Shown here piece by piece: positions 6,700 through 12,766 of a DNA stretch of 13,404 bases. The notes below the pieces were generated by a model. The model was not told the origin of the DNA. It saw only the letters and a list, made by a program, of their open reading frames with translations, and made no database searches. How positions within the stretch are numbered: position 1 is the stretch's first letter; each line of letters starts with the position of its first letter. Origin of the DNA: Spirochaetaceae bacterium (lineage in GTDB: Bacteria; Spirochaetota; Spirochaetia; Treponematales; Breznakiellaceae); NCBI GenBank assembly GCA_031255655.1, contig JAIRSB010000219.1:1-13404 (forward strand). Reading direction: 5' to 3'. Made by a program: the position numbers and the translations under genes.

Positions 6700-7848
6700 T
6701 TATTTAAGCAGATTGCTTGAAAAAAAATTATCAAAAACGGTTTCGTACTCCGCGTCTATCTTTCCGGCTGCGGCGTTTACGGCGCGTAATTCTGCCTCGT
6801 TCATTGCGGTGTGCCCTTCGCGCCCGCTGATATTATACGGTGCGAGCCTGCTGCCGTTCAAGGTATCCGTTAAATAAGCGTCCACATTGTAGCGGCAGAA
6901 TTGAAACTTATTACCCGGAAGATTGGCGTCCGACAGACTTACAGATACCATCAAAACATAACGGTTATTATTCCCGCCGCTTTTGAAACCTATCCTGCCA
7001 AGCGATACGGCAAAAGCGTTTCCTATACGGTTTTGCATATCCCCTTCAACCTTAACCGCTACAGGTATTCCACGCGCGATTTTAGACGCTTCTATCCGGT
7101 AGTAAGCGCTGTTTTTCATCTTGGATAAAGTGCCGGATGAGTCTCCGGCGGAAGAACCGGAAAGCACATGCAAAAGATTGCCGTACAACTCATTCGCGCC
7201 GGCGATTGTTGCGGCAAGCTGATAGCGCGAAAACGCCTCCATACTGCCTTTTTCCGCGTTCGGTATGGCGGTAAGCTCGTCTATAACGTGAATATTTTCG
7301 CGTATCATACCGGAATATAAGGCCGCGGCTTTCTTTTTATCCAGCACTGCAGCCGCATACCAATATTTATCCGTGCCGCTCCGCCATACGCCGGCAATTT
7401 CGGCGCCGATAAGACTGTCCATAGATGCGGAAGTCTTGATGTCTTCACGCGCCGTGTTGTTTTCAGTTATGGCAATGGAACCGTTATGCATTGCTTCACT
7501 GTAATTCGTAAGGTTTGAAAATTCCGCCTGTATCGACTGTCCGAAAACAGCGGTCAGCGCGGCAAAAGCTCCGCGTTCCGCGGCGGCACGGTCGGCTCCG
7601 GAACCCACGGCAGCCACATACAAATTCTTGTCGTATACACTGTAAGGCGCCGAAACCCACGCCGGTTCGTCATTCGAGGTGTTTGCCGCCGCGCTTGGCA
7701 ACGCGGCAGACGCGCCGTTTTGCATTGTGTCTAATGCCGCCCGCGCCGCGGCAACGGCTTCCGCGTCCGGCGTTTTGGCGTTACTGGCACAGCCGGACAG
7801 TACGACGCAGACTATCAGCGCGGCCTGAAAATTTTTCATTTTAAACAT
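6700..7848 (-). CDS. LPP20-family lipoprotein
   Basis: A 382-residue lipoprotein. The signal (MFKMKNFQAALIVCVVLSGC) has a good lipobox LSGC with Cys20. After an Ala-rich linker (21-60) comes the LPP20-type motif PAWVSAP (62-68), then LYVAAVGSGADRAAAERGA (76-94), the usual start of that domain. The rest is less conserved, with a C-terminal beta-rich region (RYVLMVSVSLSDANL, then YNVDAYLTDT). Relatives include Helicobacter Lpp20 and FlgP-type outer-membrane lipoproteins; the exact role is unknown. It overlaps the end of the COG3014-like gene. GGAGGG (7852-7857) favours ATG 7848 over the in-frame ATG at 7839, though the latter would form an ATGA overlap. Its 3' end was copied with the downstream GT8 gene in the duplication. 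Confidence 0.88.
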   Translation of the reverse strand: MFKMKNFQAALIVCVVLSGCASNAKTPDAEAVAAARAALDTMQNGASAALPSAAANTSNDEPAWVSAPYSVYDKNLYVAAVGSGADRAAAERGAFAALTAVFGQSIQAEFSNLTNYSEAMHNGSIAITENNTAREDIKTSASMDSLIGAEIAGVWRSGTDKYWYAAAVLDKKKAAALYSGMIRENIHVIDELTAIPNAEKGSMEAFSRYQLAATIAGANELYGNLLHVLSGSSAGDSSGTLSKMKNSAYYRIEASKIARGIPVAVKVEGDMQNRIGNAFAVSLGRIGFKSGGNNNRYVLMVSVSLSDANLPGNKFQFCRYNVDAYLTDTLNGSRLAPYNISGREGHTAMNEAELRAVNAAAGKIDAEYETVFDNFFSSNLLK

Positions 7849-9182
7849 ATTCCCTCCAATAAATTCAGCCGCCCCGCAGCGGTGTTTATAATTTTTTCTT
7901 CACTCTCAATCCTTTTTGATCCGGAGTAGTAATTTATCCTAATAGTATGCTCGCCCGGTTCCATGTTGGCTGCCCCTATCCAAGCCTTAGCCGGCAGGTA
8001 ACGCTCCATTCTGATGTCAGCGCGTTCTGTCGCGTCAAAAGCAGCTTTCGCGGCAAAAGCCGTCAGCGTACCCACAGCTTCACTATCGCTCCCACGCGCG
8101 GCGGCATCCGCCATCACAAACACGGACGCGTATTTAACTGCCGACCGAACCAAAGTCTTCAAAAAAACCGCGTTGAATTTTGCCTTGTATGTTTCCGCTA
8201 CGGCTTTACCCACATCTTCCAAAAGCTCCAGTTTTAACGGCTTGTCGTCGTCAATTATCATCTCAATTGAAGTGATTGAATCCGGGCGCGGTGTCAAAAC
8301 CGGAAGCCGCAGTTGCGCGTAATCCAGCCCGTATTCATACGGCAATAAAAACGGGATGGTTTCTTCTTTCTTCACAGGCGAAAGTCCTGTAAAACATACA
8401 AGATTGACACGCGCTTTTTCATCCTGCCGGCGCAGCTCTTCGGCTGTTTCATCGCCTGCTTCGCCGGATAAGACAAGGCTGGACGGAATCGGGTTGTAAT
8501 ATACGCCCGGAGCCGTCAAAAACGCGCTCCTAAGCTGCAACAGGTTTATGCGGGCATCGTCATAAGCGCCGTCGGCGCGGTAAAAAAGCGCGCCCAGATA
8601 ATCGGCTAACGCAGAGTTCGTAAAATTTACAGGTTTGCTTTCCGGCAGTTTTATTCCGGAAAGGCTGTCTTTATATTCATCTCTCATTTCACGATTTATT
8701 TTATCATATTCGCCGGCAAGGGTGCGGAGTTTTTCATTTATTTTGCGTGTTTCCACAAGCGCGCCGTCAATGTTTCCCATATGATAATAGTTAATCGCGT
8801 TAAAAACATTGATATAAATATTCTCGTAATCCTCTCCCGCGTAACTTTTGACGTTGTCATTTAATATGTAAGATGCGGCTCCCTCACTTATGCTTTTTGT
8901 GGCGGCGTTTTCTATCAACTTTTCAGCTTGTCCCAAATCTTTGGCTGATTCCCTGTACATACTCGCGTAATGCTCCAAAAGCCCTCTATCCAGATAGAGC
9001 AATATTTCGTTTTTGGGTGGATATACGAGCTTTTTGCTTTTTTGGGCTTTGTCAATCAGTTCAACGCCTTTTTCAAAGTTTGAGATTTGAACGGCGTTGT
9101 CCATTTCCCAATAGGCTCGCTCATTTGTGGCGCACGATACGCACAGGAAAACTAGAAATACGCTAAAAAAAGCGTTTTTCAT
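7836..9182 (-). CDS. COG3014-like lipoprotein
   Basis: A 448-residue protein with signal MKNAFFSVFLVFLCVSC and acylation at Cys17 (loose lipobox CVSC). Residues about 25-230 are helical and TPR-like (YWEMDNAVQISNFEKGVELI, LYLDRGLLEHYASMY, INYYHMGNIDGALVE, GALFYRADGAYDDARINL). The C-terminal half is beta-rich (NLVCFTGLSPVKKEE, LRLPVLTPRPDSITS, YLPAKAWIGAANMEPGEHTI). This layout matches COG3014, an uncharacterised envelope family that I recall being found beside LpoB- and LPP20-type genes. It starts in an ATGA overlap with the lpoB-like gene and overlaps the LPP20-family gene by 13 nt, so the three are tightly coupled and probably work together at the outer membrane. Assigned from pattern recall. 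Confidence 0.82.
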   Translation of the reverse strand: MKNAFFSVFLVFLCVSCATNERAYWEMDNAVQISNFEKGVELIDKAQKSKKLVYPPKNEILLYLDRGLLEHYASMYRESAKDLGQAEKLIENAATKSISEGAASYILNDNVKSYAGEDYENIYINVFNAINYYHMGNIDGALVETRKINEKLRTLAGEYDKINREMRDEYKDSLSGIKLPESKPVNFTNSALADYLGALFYRADGAYDDARINLLQLRSAFLTAPGVYYNPIPSSLVLSGEAGDETAEELRRQDEKARVNLVCFTGLSPVKKEETIPFLLPYEYGLDYAQLRLPVLTPRPDSITSIEMIIDDDKPLKLELLEDVGKAVAETYKAKFNAVFLKTLVRSAVKYASVFVMADAAARGSDSEAVGTLTAFAAKAAFDATERADIRMERYLPAKAWIGAANMEPGEHTIRINYYSGSKRIESEEKIINTAAGRLNLLEGICLK

Positions 9183-9814
9183 AATTTGAACGGAGAACGT
9201 TTTATGTTTTTCCTCACGGTATCTTCACCTTCCCACAGGATTCTATCCGTTTCCATGTTGGTCAATGTCGCTTTCACATAATAAGTCCGCGTCGAAACAT
9301 TGCCTGCGGTGTCAACAATTGAGCGCACTTCGCCTGTGAACGCGAGTGCGGCTCCCGTTTCACGCCCTATAGCCGACGCGGTTTCTTCACTCGCATTGTT
9401 GTTATTCTGGTCGGCGCGTTCGGCACGTATGGCTTCGCGGGCAGCGCCGCTTTCCACAAAGTCTAGTTTACCGCTGTTTATTATGCTGGCACGAAGGCTG
9501 TTGGAGATTATCTGCATATCTATATGTTCGCTTGAGGCGTTCCTGAACGGCAAAACTATGGCGGCAGGCGCTTCGCCTTTATGGTTTTGAGCGTAAAAAT
9601 TCATAAATCGGTCTACGTTAGTTGAATCCAAACAGCTTTGTATCAGGTTGTTGCAGACTTGCTGAACATCGTTATCGTTCCAATAACCGCTTAAATCCGC
9701 CTGACTGTCTACCCGCGTTACTTTCGGCGCGGACGAGCACGAAACAAGCAATACTACAGGTATTGCCACGGCCAGCGCATGCCGGAAATTATTTTTTATG
9801 AAAAAAAATCGCAT
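9179..9814 (-). CDS. lpoB: LpoB/CsgG-like lipoprotein (penicillin-binding-protein activator type)
   Basis: A 211-residue lipoprotein: basic start, hydrophobic stretch, lipobox LVSC with Cys26. The mature protein has DLSGYWNDNDVQQVCNNLI (40-58) and AAIVLPFRNASSEHIDM (84-100). It also has TGAALAFTGEVRSI (153-166) and LTNMETDRILWEG (184-196). These are the conserved pieces of the LpoB family, which in enterobacteria reaches from the outer membrane to stimulate PBP1B. The function in spirochaetes is inferred, and LpoB-domain proteins also resemble CsgG. ATG 9814 is preceded by GAGGG with 7 nt spacing. It is the first gene of operon B, with a predicted promoter at 9874-9902 and a 5' stem-loop. The symbol is family-level, not proven orthology. 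Confidence 0.85.
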   Translation of the reverse strand: MRFFFIKNNFRHALAVAIPVVLLVSCSSAPKVTRVDSQADLSGYWNDNDVQQVCNNLIQSCLDSTNVDRFMNFYAQNHKGEAPAAIVLPFRNASSEHIDMQIISNSLRASIINSGKLDFVESGAAREAIRAERADQNNNNASEETASAIGRETGAALAFTGEVRSIVDTAGNVSTRTYYVKATLTNMETDRILWEGEDTVRKNIKRSPFKL

Positions 9815-9841
9815 TTGTTATCCCTCTTTACAAAACATATT

Positions 9842-9866
9842 TTCTAAAAAATTCGCTTTTTTAGAA
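9842..9866 (-). promoter_or_regulatory. Perfect 10-bp dyad at the predicted 5' end of the lpoB-like mRNA
   Basis: TTCTAAAAAA (9842-9851), loop TTCGC, TTTTTTAGAA (9857-9866). On the minus strand it begins right at the predicted transcription start (about 9867), about 28 nt before the start codon. It could be a 5' stabilising stem-loop or an operator. As a terminator it is unlikely because it lies upstream of the gene and is AT-only. Confidence 0.6.
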
Positions 9867-9873
9867 CGGATTT

Positions 9874-9902
9874 ATCTTACAAGATGGGCGTTTTTTCATC
9901 AA
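9874..9902 (-). promoter_or_regulatory. Predicted promoter of the lpoB-like operon
   Basis: Minus-strand TTGATG (9902-9897), 17-nt spacer, TAAGAT (9879-9874). Each box matches the sigma-70 consensus at 4 of 6 positions with ideal spacing. The predicted start near 9867 leaves a leader of about 50 nt that includes the dyad and GAGGG ribosome site. Confidence 0.45.
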
Positions 9903-9920
9903 GTTGTCCGTTCAGTAATC

Positions 9921-10042
9921 TAACATTTAGGTATCGTCATCATCACAGATAACAGAGCATGGAATCCGCCCAGATTTTATGCAAAAACCACCGAAATGAA
10001 AACCTTATCCCGTTGAAAAACTCATCCCGCCTCCCAAACGAA
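9921..10042. repeat. Dispersed repeat, copy B
   Basis: Partner of 4236-4360 in the same orientation. It lies in the 367-bp divergent region between the lpoB-like gene and pfp. On the minus strand a frame is open through this copy and on to about 10130 (fragments VCQRFIGLTALVCVRLVNEG, SSFGRRDEFFNGIRFSFRWF, LHKIWADSMLCYL), with no start codon or ribosome site. That resembles a decayed coding or mobile sequence rather than a live gene. Confidence 0.75.
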
Positions 10043-10110
10043 CTGCGCGCTTTCCGGTATCCCTCATTCACAAGCCGCACGCATACCAGTGCCGTCAGTC
10101 CTATGAAGCG

Positions 10111-10139
10111 TTGGCAAACCGGTACCGGTATGCTAAAAT
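10111..10139 (+). promoter_or_regulatory. Predicted strong promoter of pfp
   Basis: TTGGCA (10111-10116), 17-nt spacer, TAAAAT (10134-10139), with an extended -10 TG at 10131-10132. Both boxes match sigma-70 consensus at 5 of 6. Predicted start about 10146, some 36 nt before the ATG. This is the best promoter in the window. Confidence 0.7.
10118..10129. promoter_or_regulatory. 12-bp perfect palindrome in the pfp promoter spacer
   Basis: ACCGGTACCGGT is fully self-complementary and sits between the -35 and -10 boxes, where a repressor or a spacer-distorting activator could bind. It is part of the larger GCATACC-containing inverted repeat. Confidence 0.5.
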
Positions 10140-10147
10140 ATTTTTTT

Positions 10148-10171
10148 CAGGCGGGCATACCGCCTGTTTTT
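10148..10171 (+). other. Stem-loop plus T-run in the pfp leader
   Basis: CAGGCGG (10148-10154), loop GCATA, CCGCCTG (10160-10166), then TTTTT. It has the form of an intrinsic terminator, but it starts 2 nt after the predicted transcription start and ends directly at the GGAGG ribosome site. There is no gene upstream on this strand to terminate. A 5' stabilising or translation-modulating element is more likely. Confidence 0.5.
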
Positions 10172-10176
10172 GGAGG
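10172..10176 (+). promoter_or_regulatory. Ribosome binding site fixing the pfp start
   Basis: GGAGG lies 5 nt before ATG 10182. It would lie inside the coding region if the in-frame TTG at 10170 were the start, so ATG 10182 is preferred. Confidence 0.85.
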
Positions 10177-10181
10177 ACGCA

Positions 10182-11840
10182 ATGGAAATATCAAACTTTC
10201 ATAAGGCCAGGTACGAATACAAACCGAAACTGCCCGCTATTCTGGCGGGTGATATGGACGAACTGACTGTCGAAACGGGCGCAGCTACGGAAGCTCTTTC
10301 CGGGCATGAAGAAATCAAGGCTATGTTCAAACACAGCTACGGAAAGCCGGTAGCGCGTTTTGTCAAGGGCAAAGGCGGGCAGAGCAGAAACGCGCTGAAC
10401 GTGGGCGTGATACTTTCCGGTGGACAGGCCCCCGGCGGCCATAACGTCATTGCCGGACTGTTTGATGGACTAAAAAAGGGCAATCCCGCTTCAAAGCTAT
10501 ACGGATTTCTGGGCGGACCCTCAGGGCTGACCGGCGGCAAATATATAGAAATAAGCGCGGAACTGGTGGACAAATACCGGAACACCGGCGGCTTTGACAT
10601 GATAGGTTCAGGGCGTACCAAAATTGAAACGCCTGAGCAGTTCGCGGCCTCTATGGAAACTGCCGGGAAGCTCAAACTGAACGCGCTGGTGATAATCGGA
10701 GGTGACGACAGCAACACAAACGCGGGCCTTTTGGCCGAATACTTTCTGGAAAAGGGCGCAGGTGTTCAGGTGATAGGCTGCCCGAAAACGATAGACGGGG
10801 ATTTGAAGCATCTACATATCGAGGCATCCTTCGGCTTTGATACCGCCGCCAAAACCTACAGCGAGCTTATCGGCAACATTGCGCGGGACGCCAACAGCGC
10901 AAAGAAATACTGGCATTTCATAAAGTTGATGGGGCGCGCCGCAAGCCACATCGCACTTGAGGCTGCTCTGCAAACCCGCCCGAACCTTTGCTTCATATCG
11001 GAGGAGGTCGAGGCGAAGGGGCTGTCGCTGTCGCAGATTGTCGGGCAGATATGCGACTCTGTGGTAAAGCGCGCAGAGGGCGGCGAGAATTTCGGTATAG
11101 TCCTTATACCGGAAGGGCTTGTTGAGTTTATTCCCGAAGTTAAGGCTCTTATTTCGGAATTGAACGACATCATGGCCCATCATAAAGGGGAATTCGACAA
11201 AGTCCTAACCTTTCAGGAGCAAAAAACATGGCTCAAAACCCGCCTCTCGCCTGCCTCGTCATCGCTCTTTGACGAACTACCCGAAGAAATCGCCAAGCAA
11301 TTGCTCATCGACCGCGACCCGCACGGCAATGTGCAGGTTTCGCGCATAGATACCGAAAAACTTTTGATGCGTCTTACGGAGAAACAGCTTGCCGTGCTGA
11401 AAGCCGCCGGAAAGTTTAAGGGTGAGTTTTCGGCGCAAGGGCACTTCTTCGGTTACGAGGGGCGCGCCGCTTTCCCCAGCAATTTTGATGCGGACTACTG
11501 CTACACGCTGGGTTTTAACTCGTTTGCTCTGATAGCCGCCGGACTTACAGGCTATATTTCAAGTGTCCGCCGTCTTGCCTTCCCCGCTTCCGAATGGATA
11601 GCGGGCGGCGTCCCCATCACAATGCTTATGAACATGGAGCGGCGCAAGGGGAAGGATAAGCCTGTCATTAGGAAGGCTCTGGTTGATCTGGACGGCGCGC
11701 CGTTTAAGGCTTTTGCCGCTATGCGGGACGAGCTTGCTGTCAAAACGCTGTTCAGGTACCCGGGCGCCATCCAATACTACGGCCCGGAAGAGGTCTGCGG
11801 GCAGACGACTATGACGCTGCGGCTGGAACACGGGAAATAA
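10182..11840 (+). CDS. pfp: PPi-dependent 6-phosphofructokinase (long, PFP-beta type)
   Basis: A 552-residue cytoplasmic enzyme of the long PPi-PFK clade shared with Treponema, Borrelia, Chlamydia and plant PFP-beta. It interconverts fructose 6-phosphate + PPi and fructose 1,6-bisphosphate + Pi (EC 2.7.1.90), serving both glycolysis and gluconeogenesis. Motifs: GGQAPGGHN (80-88); GGDDS (173-177), where the second Asp replaces the Gly of ATP enzymes and marks PPi use; PKTIDGD (201-207) with the PPi-type Lys and catalytic Asp; MGRAASH (250-256) for substrate phosphate; and PEG (310-312). All are intact and the length is normal for the clade. It has its own strong promoter with an operator-like palindrome and a 5' stem-loop. 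The radical SAM gene follows on the same strand. Confidence 0.97.
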   Translation: MEISNFHKARYEYKPKLPAILAGDMDELTVETGAATEALSGHEEIKAMFKHSYGKPVARFVKGKGGQSRNALNVGVILSGGQAPGGHNVIAGLFDGLKKGNPASKLYGFLGGPSGLTGGKYIEISAELVDKYRNTGGFDMIGSGRTKIETPEQFAASMETAGKLKLNALVIIGGDDSNTNAGLLAEYFLEKGAGVQVIGCPKTIDGDLKHLHIEASFGFDTAAKTYSELIGNIARDANSAKKYWHFIKLMGRAASHIALEAALQTRPNLCFISEEVEAKGLSLSQIVGQICDSVVKRAEGGENFGIVLIPEGLVEFIPEVKALISELNDIMAHHKGEFDKVLTFQEQKTWLKTRLSPASSSLFDELPEEIAKQLLIDRDPHGNVQVSRIDTEKLLMRLTEKQLAVLKAAGKFKGEFSAQGHFFGYEGRAAFPSNFDADYCYTLGFNSFALIAAGLTGYISSVRRLAFPASEWIAGGVPITMLMNMERRKGKDKPVIRKALVDLDGAPFKAFAAMRDELAVKTLFRYPGAIQYYGPEEVCGQTTMTLRLEHGK

Positions 11841-11900
11841 GCGGCGCTTGTATGGGCGGGGCGGCGGAAATAGAGGGAACGGATGCGCGCCGGAGCAGGG

Positions 11901-11906
11901 AGGAGG
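11901..11906 (+). promoter_or_regulatory. Ribosome binding site favouring a GTG start
   Basis: AGGAGG, 8 nt before GTG 11915. The longer ATG start at 11852 has only GGGAAA some 14 nt away, so the shorter protein is favoured. Confidence 0.65.
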
Positions 11907-11914
11907 GACTCATT

Positions 11915-12685
11915 GTGTATCCGGTCTACTCGCGCAGGGCTGGTGGTCTTTCAATAGGTATAAATCTATATCCTGACAAGAAGCATTGCAACTTCAACTG
12001 TAGATACTGCGAGGTTTTTCCGTTTGCGAGTGATGTTCGCTTCTCGCCTGAGTTAATGGAAGGTGCGCTGCGAAAAGCGGCGGCTTACGCTCTGTCGCGT
12101 GGTATGGCTGTTAAGGACATCTGCTTCTCGGGAAACGGCGAGCCTACGCTTTCGCCTGCTTTTCCGGTGGCTTTGCGGAGGGCGTCAGCCCTCCGCGATT
12201 CTTTGTTTGCGGGCAGTGATATTGTTGTTATAAGCAATGGTACGGGGCTTTTGCGGGAAGATTGCTTTAATCTGCTGCAAGATGCTGTCCGTCTGCCTGT
12301 GGCGTTGAAGCTCTGGTTAAAGCTGGATGCCGGAAGTGCGGATTGGTACAGAAGGATTGACGATGGCGCGGTTGACTTTGAGGCTCTGGTTGGGGTGGTA
12401 AAAGAGTTCTCGCGGCGCGGCGACTGTGTTATTCAGACTATGCACTGTTCGGTGGACGGCGAGGCGCCGTCTGATGACGAGCTTCGCGCTTGGGCGGCTC
12501 TTGTAACGGAGATAGCAAAGGGCGGGAACACGCATCTGGTGCAGATTTACGGGAAGGCGCGTCCGAGTCCGCATGACCCTGTGTGTTCGGATCTCCCGCT
12601 CGCTTCGCTGGAAGGACGCGCCGCCCTTCTAAGGGCGGCGTTTGAGAGAGCGGGCGTGGCTGTCCCTGTCGCGGTCTATAAGTGA
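11915..12685 (+). CDS. Radical SAM protein, COG0731-like
   Basis: 256 residues from GTG 11915 (an ATG at 11852 would add 21 poorly conserved residues). It starts with VYPVYSRRAGGLSIGINL, as COG0731-type proteins do (YGPV.SRRLG.SLGI). Then come the 4Fe-4S-binding CNFNCRYC (Cys25, Cys29, Cys32) and CFSGNGEPTLSP, the GGEP-type SAM-binding motif as found in COG0731 (wyosine-synthase-like family). VISNGTGL, LKLWLKLDAGSADWYRRI and a C-terminal VQIYGKARPS follow. The substrate of these short bacterial members is unknown; annotation as tRNA-wyosine synthase would be over-reading. It lies 74 nt after pfp without an evident terminator or promoter, so co-transcription is likely. Two perfect GC-rich hairpins (12175-12196, 12619-12640) lie within it. 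Confidence 0.88.
   Translation: MYPVYSRRAGGLSIGINLYPDKKHCNFNCRYCEVFPFASDVRFSPELMEGALRKAAAYALSRGMAVKDICFSGNGEPTLSPAFPVALRRASALRDSLFAGSDIVVISNGTGLLREDCFNLLQDAVRLPVALKLWLKLDAGSADWYRRIDDGAVDFEALVGVVKEFSRRGDCVIQTMHCSVDGEAPSDDELRAWAALVTEIAKGGNTHLVQIYGKARPSPHDPVCSDLPLASLEGRAALLRAAFERAGVAVPVAVYK
12175..12196. repeat. Perfect 9-bp intragenic hairpin
   Basis: GCGGAGGGC, loop GTCA, GCCCTCCGC, inside the radical SAM gene and encoding RRASALR. It is in frame and does not break the protein. Confidence 0.85.
12619..12640. repeat. Perfect intragenic hairpin near the radical SAM C-terminus
   Basis: CGCCGCCCT, loop TCTA, AGGGCGGCG (the T/A of the loop ends can also pair). It encodes part of GRAALLRAAFE and lies about 45 nt before the stop codon. 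No T-run follows, so it is not a canonical terminator. Confidence 0.8.
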
Positions 12686-12694
12686 GTAGCTTTC

Positions 12695-12724
12695 TGCGGA
12701 TGGATTGGATGCGGATAGATTGGA
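12695..12724 (+). repeat. Two tandem 15-bp units
   Basis: TGCGGATGGATTGGA and TGCGGATAGATTGGA directly abut, with 14 of 15 bases matching. They lie in the 81-nt gap after the radical SAM gene and just upstream of the next promoter. Could be a slippage duplication or paired binding sites. Confidence 0.8.
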
Positions 12725-12726
12725 TA

Positions 12727-12753
12727 TTGAAAGGGAACTCTTCTATATATAAT
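12727..12753 (+). promoter_or_regulatory. Possible promoter of the DUF6675-like gene
   Basis: TTGAAA (12727-12732) and a perfect TATAAT (12748-12753) separated by 15 nt, shorter than ideal. The predicted start near 12760 leaves a leader of only about 7 nt before ATG 12767. Confidence 0.4.
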
Positions 12754-12766
12754 CCATGTGAGAGCG

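Larger units (their letters stand above)
10081..10161. promoter_or_regulatory. Recurring GCATACC heptamer around the pfp promoter
   Basis: GCATACC occurs at 10081-10087 and 10155-10161, and inverted (GGTATGC) at 10127-10133. The first two sites extend to a 14-bp imperfect inverted repeat (10081-10094 against 10120-10133, 12 of 14 matching). The sites flank and overlap the -35/-10 region of pfp, as operator sites would. No regulator is identified. Confidence 0.4.

Noticed and set aside
10148..10171. Intrinsic terminator before pfp
   Set aside because: The hairpin plus T-run form is right, but no plus-strand gene precedes it and it starts at the predicted pfp transcription start.
10170..10184. 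TTG start for pfp at 10170
   Set aside because: The GGAGG ribosome site lies inside that extension and is correctly placed for ATG 10182.
9959..10204. 81-codon plus-strand open frame upstream of pfp
   Set aside because: It runs through dispersed repeat copy B, the pfp promoter and the pfp ribosome site, and overlaps the pfp start; no homology pattern seen.
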